Source: Ophiostoma sp. CBS 140.51 | Lineage: Eukaryota > Ascomycota > Sordariomycetes > Ophiostomatales > Ophiostomataceae | Assembly: GCA_029298735.1 (NCBI GenBank) | Contig: JANSLP010000186.1 | Location: forward strand, 1-61,956 | Direction: 5' to 3' | DNA length: 61,956 nucleotides | Shown here: positions 46,336 through 55,917 of the stretch, piece by piece | Layout: each line of letters starts with the position of its first letter | How positions within the stretch are numbered: the first letter of the stretch is position 1 | Translations under genes and position numbers: made by a program | The notes under the pieces: model-generated | Database searches by the model: none | The model's input: the letters and a program-made list of their open reading frames with translations, nothing else | Told to the model about the DNA's origin: nothing

Positions 46336-47376
46336 CTAATAAGTGATCGTAGCAATCTTGCGTGCATAGGTAGCTGGCAGCTCAGTGGGTAGCACCAGGT
46401 TCTCGGCCAGCCAGCGGCCGGCGTCAGCGCGGGTAATGGTGTATCCCACAGCAGACGAGATGCGCTTGTTAGCAATAGGGTCCTCGATACCCACGCGGAT
46501 GTTCTTGTAGGCATGCTCCTTCTTGTACTTGCCCTCGAGGGCTTTGACCTTATCCTTGGCCGTTTCCTTATGCTCCTTGAGCTCGTCCTTGGTGGTCTCC
46601 TTGAGGTCCTCGAGCTCCTCCTTTGATAGGGCGGTAAGGTCGGTCTCGGCCAGCTGCTTCAAGAAGGCCGGGCTGTCTTTGTTGTCGTTGCTGCTGCCGC
46701 CACCACTGGTATCAATACCGGGAACGGCCTCAGCTGCGTCGTCCACCAGAAAACTGGGCCGCACCATGGCAAACATCTCGCCCGATGCCACCAAGCTCTC
46801 TTCCATGACACGCTTGTCGGCGTGGGGCACGCGTAGCATGCCGTGGTACATGGGCAGGAAGGCCAGTGGCACATCGCGGCCGCACTTGGAGATGCCCGTG
46901 GTGCTGACGTTGACAATGCGCGGCGTGTTCGGCCCGCTGTTGGCGGCTCCCTCGTGGCGAAGACGCTTGATGGCGGCCAGGAGCGTGGACATGCCGTTGG
47001 CGCAGACGTTGGGGTCGTCCAGAGTCATCTTGGACATGATGAGCTTGCCGCCGATGGTGAAGACGACCGTGTCGACTATGCGGCGCTCGCCATTAGCGGT
47101 TCCCGGCACAAGTAGACAGCGTGTAACGGCATCCACATCGTGGGCATTGCCGCGCACCAGAGTCAGGCGGCGAGTTGAGGCTGCTGCATCGTTCTGTGTA
47201 GCCTGGGTATCCACGTTGAGGTCCATCTCGGGGAAGATGGCCGTGAACTTGGACGGGTCGCGGCAGAGGGCCACACAGCGATGACCTTCGGCCAGGGTGC
47301 GACGCAAGGCTGCAAGGCCGAGACCACCCGAGGCGCCAAGGAAGGCAATGTTTCTAGTGGAGGTTGATTGCTGCAT
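46336..47376 (-). CDS. NAD(P)-binding Rossmann (SDR/NmrA-like) protein with coiled-coil insert
   Basis: Intronless, 346 aa from ATG 47376; the frame upstream of it lacks another ATG. The Rossmann glycine motif GASGGLG is at residues 14-20, preceded by a hydrophobic strand (NIAFL) and followed by LAALRRTLAEGHRCVALCRD, whose Arg after the second strand suggests NADP(H). The atypical-SDR pattern continues with VDTVVFTIGG and VNVSTTGIS, then MYHGMLRVPHADKRVMEESL and FAMVRPSFLVDD. No YxxxK catalytic pair is in the usual place, so a sensor or atypical reductase is as likely as an enzyme. Residues about 238-290 form a Glu/Lys heptad-like insertion (SKEELEDLKETTKDELKEHK) not typical of the family. 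It is divergently oriented from the Zn2Cys6 regulator at 48463. Confidence 0.85.
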   Translation of the reverse strand: MQQSTSTRNIAFLGASGGLGLAALRRTLAEGHRCVALCRDPSKFTAIFPEMDLNVDTQATQNDAAASTRRLTLVRGNAHDVDAVTRCLLVPGTANGERRIVDTVVFTIGGKLIMSKMTLDDPNVCANGMSTLLAAIKRLRHEGAANSGPNTPRIVNVSTTGISKCGRDVPLAFLPMYHGMLRVPHADKRVMEESLVASGEMFAMVRPSFLVDDAAEAVPGIDTSGGGSSNDNKDSPAFLKQLAETDLTALSKEELEDLKETTKDELKEHKETAKDKVKALEGKYKKEHAYKNIRVGIEDPIANKRISSAVGYTITRADAGRWLAENLVLPTELPATYARKIATITY

Positions 47377-48462
47377 GGTGGTGGTGGAGTGGGTGCAATG
47401 AGGCGAAAATGGAGGCAAGATGATTGTGAAGATGCAATGGAGGCTGTTGCCTATGTTGTTGTATGTGTTGCAAGTCTTGGGGATGTTGTTGTTTTGGTTG
47501 TTGATGATGATGCTGATGACGATCTTTCAATCTTCATCAAGGACAACCCGGCCGCCGTATCTTATAGACATTTTTGTCGGCAACAACTCGTCCCCGAGTA
47601 CTTTTGGTGTCCTTATTGAAACTTGCACGGCGATGCCAATCCCTGCTGTCGGGCGAGCCTCGCTCATGTTGGTGATGCGTGCAAGGCTGTGAGAGGATGG
47701 ATGAGCATGGACGAGCTTGGACGAGCCTGGTCTTAGCGCCAGGTTTTGCCTATTTGGGCCGCGAGGTCTGGTCGGAGTGGATCACCCTCTGAGCACCGAG
47801 AAAGACGCGGGCGGTCCAATATTGGCCCGACTGGCCCTTACAGGGCAGGCGCCACAGGGCAGGACTTCAGAACGGACACCATAACAGCATCAGCATCCTC
47901 CGTTCATCAGAACAAGGCCTCAAAACGGCGACTGCTCGTCTACTCCGTAGACTAGAGGCAATTCGCGTAACGAGACAGTCTAGAAATACCCGGAGGCAGA
48001 GAGTCCAAGATGGAGAAGTCTGTACTGCGCTCCTATGACATCGTAGACGATTACGACCGAAGGCAGACACGGAGTGCTGCCGCCTAATACGCTGGGGTGA
48101 GAGCCCTGTGTCGGCAAACCCCCGCCAAAGAGGCACCCGTAAGCAGAGCGGCGCCATAATGCCGGCTTATTTCAGACCATTGACGCCTGCTTTCCACGTC
48201 TTTTACGTCTACGTTGTAAAGCTGCAAAGTCACCCGAGACGACCACTAGAGGCCCAGATATCCCCGGCCGGGTCGAAGATTGCTCTCGACGACAGTTTGG
48301 AACCTTAAACAACCCCAGAGTGTCCCCATACAAACCGACACATAATCACACAAACCCACGCCTTCAGCCCTATGGTCGAACATCCCCGCGACCCTTGATC
48401 GAACTCGAGAACACCGAACAAAAGAACCCCTTCCTCCCTCGCGGGCAGCAAAGTGCCACACA
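47377..48462. other. divergent promoter region
   Basis: About 1.1 kb between the Rossmann protein (minus) and the Zn2Cys6 regulator (plus). Both promoters must lie here, so co-regulation is possible. No gene seen. Confidence 0.55.
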
Positions 48463-51400
48463 ATGTCTGCAGCCACAGGCGCATCCGCGCCATTCTCGGA
48501 CGCCGAGAAACACGCGACGACTCCTTCGAGTGCTCCTCCTCCTTCGAATGCGCCCCCGGTTGCTCCCAAACAGCGCAGCTGTGTTACCTGCCGCCAGCGC
48601 AAGGTGCGATGCGACAAGCTGTCGCCCTGTTCCAATTGCCGCCGTGCCGACATTCCGTGTGTCCTGCCGTCGACGGAGCGGCCACCACGCTGGGCCCGGC
48701 GATTGAAACAGCAGCAACAACAGCAACAACAACAACAGCAGCAACACCAGCAGCAACAACAACAACTACAACAACAACAAATACAACAGCAAGGATACCT
48801 GGCATCGTCATCACAGAGCCCTCGGTCGAATGCTGCATATCTGTCGTCTCTCTCGGCCGGAAGTCCTCTTGCCGAGCCAGACTTTGGAAACCCGGCCGAT
48901 GTCAGTGCAGTGTTGGGCCGGTTGAAGCAGCTTGAGGCTCTTGTGCGGGATCTCAGTAGTACTGGTGCCTCTGGCTCATCAGCAGCATCGCAACTGCCTG
49001 TTCTGGGTCCTTCACCACCCGCTAAGACAAGCGCTGCTCCTGCCTCTTCTACCAGCGGATCACAGTCAGGGGCCGCCGCCTTTGGCACTGCCCCCATCCA
49101 AGAACGCTTCGGCCGCCTCATCCTTGACGACGACGCTTCCAACCGCAGACGCTATGTCAGCAGCGGCTTCTGGTCCCGCATCAACGATGAGCTCGACGTG
49201 CTGCGTGCCGAGACCGGCAACCTGGCCGACGGCGAGGGCGGCTACTACTCGACTGACGACGACTCGGATCTCGACGAAGATGGCGCCGGCGATGACCACC
49301 GTTCTTTCAGCCCAGCCGGCGCTGCGGCGGCCATGTATGCCACGATGGGCACACCACTACGGACAGCAGCTGATCGTGGCGCCTTTCTCTTTGGTCACAA
49401 CTTGCAACCACCCCTCGGCGATGCCTCACACTACCGTCCGCTCCCATCACAAATTCCCTTTCTCTTCCAGGTCTACGTCGTCAATGTCAATATGCTGAGC
49501 CAGATCGTGCATGTGCCCACCATCAACAAGATCGTCACCGGCCTGCTTGGCGACACCACTGCCGACGCCGAACAGCAGTCTGGCTACCTGCAACTCACGC
49601 CTGCTACTGAGGCACTGATGTTTGCCATCTACTATGCCGCTGTTGTGTCCATGGAGGACGAAGATGTCGTCAAGAACTTTGCCATGACAAGCAGTGAGTT
49701 GAGTCTCAAGTACCGCATGGGCCTAGAGCTGTCCCTAGCCAAGGCCAACTTCTTGGATAGCTTTGACTTGGAGATTGTGCAGGCACTCGTCATCTTTTTG
49801 ATGCTGTGTCGCCGTTATGACAGCCCGCGCTTCGTCTGGATGATGACTGGCCTTGTCATCCGCATGGCAAAGGGCCTGGGTCTGCACCGTGACGGAAGCA
49901 ATTTTGGCAGCTCACTCACCGCCTACGAAGTCGAGATCCGCCGCCGTGTGTGGTGGACTGTCTGTGCCATCGACGTACGCTCCGCCGAGGACCAAGGCAC
50001 CGATTTGACCATTGTACCAAACGACTTTGATACAAAATTCCCACTGAACATCAACGACAACGACATCAGCCAGGACTCTGATGTCACAGAGCCCCCAGCC
50101 GTGCGCGACGAGCTGACAGATGTCACGTATGCGCTGCTTAACTTTGAGGTTACAGGACTTGCCCAGCGTATGATGGCGTCTGCCGCGGCCGCATCCAAAG
50201 AAAATGGCCCTCGGGGCGAAGAGCTGCTCGAGGAGCAGAACCGCATGCTCGACGAGGTCTACCAGAAATTAGAATCTGTCTACCTGCGACACTCGCCTGA
50301 CACAACGAGCGTTATTTACTGGACCGGCGTAACCATCACCCGCCTCTTCTTGGCCAAGATGACACTTATCTTGAACCTTCCAAGACTCATCCATGAAAAG
50401 AAGGACTCTGAGGGTGCCAGCCCTAGCGATAACGAAGATTTGCGTATCCGCTTGCTCTCATCAGCGATCGAGGTTGCCGAGTACAACGATGCGCTCAAGA
50501 CGGAGCGTGCGTGCCGCAGATGGCGCTGGCTCTGTGAAACATACACGCAGTGGCACACCATTGCTTATCTGCTGATGGAAACCGGCCGTCGGCCGTGGGA
50601 CCCTGCCGTCGAGCGCGCCTGGGTGGCTTTGCACGGTCCCTACCTTATACCATCGCCACCATCTTCTACTAGAAAGCAGCAGCAACAACAACAGCAAGGG
50701 GAGTCACAAGACCCGATCCGGCCTGTCGCTTCTCGCGCTGCAAGCATCAGTGCCGTCAGTGCTAGCGGGGTCAGCAATGCCAACACGAACAAAAGCAGCA
50801 AGAGCAATAAGAGCAACAAGAGCAACACCAGCACGAACAGTAGCACACAATTCTTCTGGTTGCCTTTACAGCGGCTGCTAGCCCGTGCTCGCAGACACCG
50901 TGCGTCAGAACTCGCACGCCTCCGTGCCGACACAAAAGCAGCACGTGCGCTAGAGATCGCATACGATATTGCCGTTGCCGATGGCCGCAGCAGGCCCTTG
51001 TCCAACCCCGGTGCCGTTGATGCCTTTAGGGACCGCTGGCGGCGCCTCGTCGGTCTCGAGAGTGGGACCAGCGCGCCACAAACATCTTCCACCTCCAAGT
51101 CGCCGACTGCCGCAACAGTGGGAGGAGCCAACATGTCTGTCAACTCGTTTGGCACGCCCGGGTTTCCCAGCGGTGTGTCGTCTTCAGGCATTGCCTCGAG
51201 TGCGTCATCCATGGGAGGACTGCGCAACTTTGGCGACTTTACCGAAGTCGAGTACACGAGCGTCAACTTCCCAGCCCCCAATAGTGTGGACGCATATATC
51301 ATGAGCACCACCGGCCGGACGCCTCAACAGTATCACCAAGAGCAGTCCCAACGGGAGCCGTTTGCAGCACCCATCACAGACAAGCGTGACCCAAACAATT

Positions 51401-51603
51401 CCGGAGCGTGTTGGAATAATTTTGACCCCTGGCAGGTATGGGGCACCACGGAGTCGACAAACAATGCCGTGGGCCGTGACGGCACTGCGGGCGACTTTGT
51501 CAAGGAGACGCCGTTGCTGTTCGACGAAGATCTCGAGATTGATATGGACGTCGAGCCAAACATTGACTGGGACAACTGGTTTGCATCGGCAAAAGGTTTT
51601 TGA
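48463..51603 (+). CDS. Zn2Cys6 / Fungal_trans transcription factor with polyglutamine
   Basis: Nuclear transcription factor, 1046 aa, no intron. The binuclear zinc cluster is near the N terminus, with Cys40, 43, 50, 56, 59 and 66 (CVTCRQRKVRC, then CSNCRRADIPC). A 33-residue Gln/His run follows at about 81-113, then a Ser/Ala linker with an acidic patch (DDDSDLDEDGAGDD). The Fungal_trans middle-homology region spans about 330-620, marked by QVYVVNVNMLSQIVHVP, EALMFAIYYAAVVSMEDED and the arginine box RRRVWWTVCAIDVRSAEDQG. A second Gln tract and a Ser/Asn/Lys tandem (KSSKSNKSNKSNTSTNSS) occur near 750-795. The C-terminal acidic end (FDEDLEIDMDVEPNIDWDNW) is a plausible activation domain. Target genes unknown. 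Confidence 0.95.
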   Translation: MSAATGASAPFSDAEKHATTPSSAPPPSNAPPVAPKQRSCVTCRQRKVRCDKLSPCSNCRRADIPCVLPSTERPPRWARRLKQQQQQQQQQQQQHQQQQQQLQQQQIQQQGYLASSSQSPRSNAAYLSSLSAGSPLAEPDFGNPADVSAVLGRLKQLEALVRDLSSTGASGSSAASQLPVLGPSPPAKTSAAPASSTSGSQSGAAAFGTAPIQERFGRLILDDDASNRRRYVSSGFWSRINDELDVLRAETGNLADGEGGYYSTDDDSDLDEDGAGDDHRSFSPAGAAAAMYATMGTPLRTAADRGAFLFGHNLQPPLGDASHYRPLPSQIPFLFQVYVVNVNMLSQIVHVPTINKIVTGLLGDTTADAEQQSGYLQLTPATEALMFAIYYAAVVSMEDEDVVKNFAMTSSELSLKYRMGLELSLAKANFLDSFDLEIVQALVIFLMLCRRYDSPRFVWMMTGLVIRMAKGLGLHRDGSNFGSSLTAYEVEIRRRVWWTVCAIDVRSAEDQGTDLTIVPNDFDTKFPLNINDNDISQDSDVTEPPAVRDELTDVTYALLNFEVTGLAQRMMASAAAASKENGPRGEELLEEQNRMLDEVYQKLESVYLRHSPDTTSVIYWTGVTITRLFLAKMTLILNLPRLIHEKKDSEGASPSDNEDLRIRLLSSAIEVAEYNDALKTERACRRWRWLCETYTQWHTIAYLLMETGRRPWDPAVERAWVALHGPYLIPSPPSSTRKQQQQQQQGESQDPIRPVASRAASISAVSASGVSNANTNKSSKSNKSNKSNTSTNSSTQFFWLPLQRLLARARRHRASELARLRADTKAARALEIAYDIAVADGRSRPLSNPGAVDAFRDRWRRLVGLESGTSAPQTSSTSKSPTAATVGGANMSVNSFGTPGFPSGVSSSGIASSASSMGGLRNFGDFTEVEYTSVNFPAPNSVDAYIMSTTGRTPQQYHQEQSQREPFAAPITDKRDPNNSGACWNNFDPWQVWGTTESTNNAVGRDGTAGDFVKETPLLFDEDLEIDMDVEPNIDWDNWFASAKGF

Positions 51604-52136
51604 TTTTAACACTAGGTAGGACTGGAAAGGAGTGTGATAGAGAGGAACGACATGCACGTACATATTTAACGTCTTGCATAACGCATTTTGGACTCGGATT
51701 TGGAGTTTGGAGTACCGTTTTATTTTATAGCGACAGTTAACAATGATACCGTCTCGTCTCTTTTGGGCAATGGTCAATACGAATGTGTCGAATCTAGCCA
51801 ATTAGAGGCAGGCCGAAAAGTGCGCGAAGCATACAAAGTACCAACGTTAAAGCATCGCCACCAAAGTACAAAGTACATCCTCACCGCAACACCGTTTCGT
51901 AACCCCACCTTGATATGTGCTCCGTTTTTCGGTCGCTCTTTCCATCATACAATAACGCGGTTGTTGACATTGCTTGAGGGAAAAGCTGCCTGCCTCCTGT
52001 GTTGACTGGGACACAATGTTATGATTTCACTCCCACGGACCAAGAAAATATGTCTTGAATCGTTCGCCAAAGGCAGTCTTTAACACAACGCAACGTCGAC
52101 GCAAGAAAACGATTTGTTGCCCAACACCTTGCACCT
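51604..52136. other. intergenic region
   Basis: Terminator side of the Zn2Cys6 gene and promoter of the next gene. No gene or repeat seen. Confidence 0.5.
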
Positions 52137-53882
52137 ATGGCAGCCTCAACAGATGCAGGCCTCGCGCCTTGCACCGCAATAGCATGCTTCATTGCTAGGG
52201 GCAGTGGCGAGGAGGCTCTGATGGGCATATTTCATGACAGGGGGCAAAGCATTACAGACCAGTATGCCCAACTTACACAACATGCGACTAAAGCGTATTT
52301 TAGAAACACATTCTAAACATTTTCCAGATGTCTCCAAGGCTGCTCCATCGTGGGCACCTTCAACGAAGAGGACGAGTCTCCCACATCCGCAGCATTGCGG
52401 GCAATTTCCAGGAGAACCTCGCTGGCACCGGCCTCACTGGAGCTCGAGCGCCAGGGCAAGAGCTTTGCCTACAAGTCAAGCGCAGGCTACAGGTGGACTA
52501 TATACTCGTTCTTATTTCGTCTGAAAGCGCACCAGGCGATCGCCCTTACAGCTTGGGAAGATATCGACTGCGCGTGGTACGAATACTACGAATTTATGGG
52601 CGTCAACTCTGTCCTTTCTCGCTTACCGCTTCTCACGAATATCTTGGGCCGGATCTGGTACGAAATTGACCTCGGTAACACTGATGACAGCGCAGGTAGG
52701 CTATTAAAATATGGTCTTGAACAACTAAAAAATGACCACCAGAGCGGTGCACGGCAACTGGCGGGTGTGGCACTCTGCGTCCTACAGGGTGTTGTTGGAA
52801 AACTTGAGGTTGAGCCAGGCTGTGAACTTGTGTGGTGGACACAGGTGCGCTCTGTTGCCTGGCATATCTGGAAGAACGGCCGCGAGAGTATGGGCGCAGC
52901 CATTTTGCACGTGCTTCTTGACACTCTCAGAAGCATCGAGGGCACCTTGGGCATGAAGCCGCTTGACTTGACTCGCGACGATGCTGTGGCCGATCTTCAG
53001 CAGCGTATCACCGAGAGAGTTGCTTCGTCTTCCATTGCGCCAATATCAGACGCTCTACTGGGCTATCTCGAGAAGCACTTCCTAAAATCAGAGCCGATAT
53101 CCACGAGCGTTTCCTCAGCTATCACACCCTCTGACACGAAACTGTCTATCCTCACATTGTCGGAAAGCTCTACGATTGCCCAGTCCTTGAAACAAGTCTT
53201 GCTGCGGTCTCACTTTACGGAAATCGACATACGCATCCTGGAGTCACGGCCGCTATTCAAGGGAGTGTCTTTGGCCGCTTTGTTGGTGAAACATGCACAG
53301 GCTCAGTTAAAACCTGGCCCTTCCACCGAAAGAGCCCCGACAAAAGTCAGTATCAACATCTTCACGGACGCAAGTGCCGCCATGGCAGTACAGGGCGTGG
53401 ATGTTGTCCTGCTTGGTGCTGACTGCATTGCATCCACGGGTGCGGTTAGCAACAAGACCGGGTCACTTCCAGCCGTTCAAGGAGCCAAGAAAGGCAACCG
53501 GAACTCGGACTTATCCCCGGGCCGTCATGGTGCGCATGTCGTTGTGTTGAGCGAGACAGAAAAGATTGCAACCCCGAGCGACCCACACATGCACGTTGTC
53601 GAGCAGATTGACCCGACACAGCTGTCGCGTGACTGGCACTCCAGCTTCAACAGCCAGCGTGTCCGAGATGCAGCAGCGTTCCTAAATGACGTTGCGACAG
53701 CTGCGAGTGGCCAGACAGATCCCATCGTCCAAATCCAAACACATAACGTCTTTTTCGAGTGGGTATCACCTGAGTTAGTAGACGCATATATCACCGAGAA
53801 GGGCGTATGGACCCTGCAGCACATCAGCAGGCATGCGGAGGCACTTGCTCGAGAAGAGGAGAGAATATTCGGTAGTGTTTAG
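52137..53882 (+). CDS. degenerate Nudix plus eIF2B-alpha/beta/delta-like protein
   Basis: Two exons, 52137-52261 and 52328-53882, give 559 aa. The 66-nt intron starts GTATGC, has a TTCTAAAC branch and ends CCAG, and its removal rebuilds a Nudix-like fold start (ACFIARGSGEEALMGIF, then GCSIVGTFNEEDESPTSAAL). The Nudix box is eroded: the expected R-E-U-x-E-E is R66-A-I-S-R-R, so three metal-binding Glu are missing and hydrolase activity is unlikely. From about 130 the protein matches the eIF2B-like / ribose-1,5-bisphosphate isomerase fold found in fungal Nudix fusions: NDHQSGARQLAGVALCVLQG, WHIWKNGRESMGAAILHVLL, ILTLSESSTIAQSLKQVL and VDVVLLGADCIASTGAVSNK. It lacks features of a true eIF2B subunit, so a metabolic or regulatory role is more likely than translation initiation. 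Confidence 0.87.
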
Positions 53883-53948
53883 CAGTCGATCAGCAGAAAA
53901 GGCCATGAAGAGGTCTCTGTATTGGTGGTAAAACTAGCATATCAGATT

Positions 53949-53969
53949 CGTTCGTCCGGAGGACGAACG
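53949..53969. other. 9-bp perfect inverted repeat
   Basis: CGTTCGTCC and GGACGAACG separated by GGA, 67 nt after the stop codon of the eIF2B-like gene. It can form a strong hairpin in a transcript or act as a dyad protein site. Confidence 0.9.
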
Positions 53970-54230
53970 CGAAAACTGGGGAGGTAAAATGGCATCACGT
54001 GACCTCCGTCCCAAGGACCTCTTTTGACTTTTTTGTCTGAAATCTGAAAGAAGAAGAAAAAAGCTTAACAGAAACATCAGAAATAGAACAGGTATTTTAC
54101 AGCCTCCGAATTATTTAAATAAAGAAACTTACTCCACGTTATATTACTACTTTTATTTCTATCAATCGCCCTCAGACTGGCTTTCAGGTGTTGTTGCGGT
54201 CTCTGGCTTTCGAGAGGTCTTTTCTAAGTT

Positions 54231-54270
54231 ATTACAGGCGTTACAGACTGCTATAGACCGCTACAGACCG
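54231..54270. repeat. four tandem decamers, consensus YTACAGACCG
   Basis: The units are ATTACAGGCG, TTACAGACTG, CTATAGACCG and CTACAGACCG, head to tail at exactly 10-bp spacing. Copies are diverged, unlike the perfect octamer array at 38.3 kb. Confidence 0.8.
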
Positions 54271-55917
54271 CAAAACATTGCTGGAAAACGCTCCATCAGA
54301 GCGCGTCAACACATCTGGAAAAGCGGGGGTTTAAATGGGCCTTTTTACGGGACAAATAGCTTCTAAACCAATGAGAATCAGAATAGGATCGCAGCTAGTG
54401 GCAAGCCAATGGGAGACGCGCAATTCAGAAAAAACAGGGTCTCATAAACCAATCAGAGTACTCATTGTAAAAACCGATGCACTTCTTTGCAACAGAAAAT
54501 GAAGGTAGCCAAATCGGCTCCGTTGAATGCCCAAAGACAGTCATGTGAAAATGGGGCCTTTCTCTTTTTCTGTGGTGCCGTAGTACATACAAACGTACCC
54601 AGAAGCACCAGTTTAGTCCCCTAGATCTTGCACATCGTCGTCAAAATCGACCTTGCATGGCTCCTGGCAAACTCTTCTGGCGGAATTGCAGTGGCCCCTC
54701 AGAACCCTGCATGGATTGATGCCCTTTCCTTGGAAGAGAATTGCTGTGCATATATGGTGGAGATGTATCAGCGGAGACTCGACACTTCCATACATCTCGG
54801 CCCTGTTTGCAGTGGTAGCTTGTCTCCATCCTGTGGTTCGTGAAGTCTGTAGCCAAAAGAAAAACGTAGGCCTCTGTGTGTAGTGGTAGGAATTGGCGAA
54901 TATTGCACACTGCCCTTGATAATTATTGGTCATCGCCACAAGTCTTTTTGTGGTGTTATCCCCCCTGCTTTTGAGATCAAAACGGAGGAGGATCTCTCTC
55001 GACTTCGACAGCCATTTGGTCAGAGGCTTTTTGTATGCGCAAGTGCCGCCGTTTTCACCGTCGGATGTACCATTTGTCGAATGACATTTGTTTACAGAGG
55101 CAAATTCTGTCGACACGTGAAAAGAATACCTGACAGGGACGGCGTTTAATACACAACCTACTTTGTACGTCGTGCTTTGTACGTATATACACAGTGTTCC
55201 AAGATGCTTCGAAATTTATTTTGCGAATTTACAAAGTGCCATGGCTGACTTATCATTACCTTACCGAGCTTACATCCAGGCCATTCCAGGTCAATCGAAT
55301 ACTGCAAAAACGGCTCGCAGCCATGCCAGCCAGCCGCCACTCATCAATGGCACTAACGTTTCTCTGGAAGATCAGCGAATGAAATCGTACTAATACAGCA
55401 GGTGCGGGCGTGCTCGTCCCATTCCTGCCAATGCTTCTTTAACAAAGTTCATTCCTTCTCCGTACATCGTACTCCATAAGTCTTTTCCTTGTTCGTCATC
55501 ATAAGTGCACTTTCTCGCCTTCGTACTTTTGCTCACTTTCAACGAGCGATTATTCTCTCTTATTTTCTCTCCCGACACTGCAAACGAGCCGCGAGCATGG
55601 CCCGACTCTGACGAACAATATCCTTTGAACCACCCGTGTCCATTGAAATTATCCATTCTTTTACCTGATTCCAAGCTCCGAATCGCGTGCCGCTTGACGC
55701 TTTCCGACACACGCTCCCTATTTTTGACGGCGGGTCCAAATCGGTGGATTTTTTATCTCTTCGCCTTTTCGCCGTCTGCTCTTTCTCTTCCTCGACAACA
55801 TCCATCCTTCCCCCCGATAGCCGGGCTCGCTTCGACCTCGAACTCTACGACTTTTCTTCTTTCGGCCCCCCTTTCTCCTATCTCCCTCGAGCTCCCCCTG
55901 ATAAATCCTACGCGCCC
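54271..55917. other. intergenic region upstream of the DUF21-CBS gene
   Basis: The first part is spacer without genes; the minus frame at 54613-55116 has no supportive feature. From about 55,500 to 55,917 the plus strand is CT-rich and forms the leader of the next gene; the open frame extending upstream of its ATG appears to be leader. Confidence 0.5.

Noticed and set aside
54613..55116. 167-codon minus-strand ORF
   Set aside because: No domain, low-complexity or family resemblance, and plus-strand frames overlap it.
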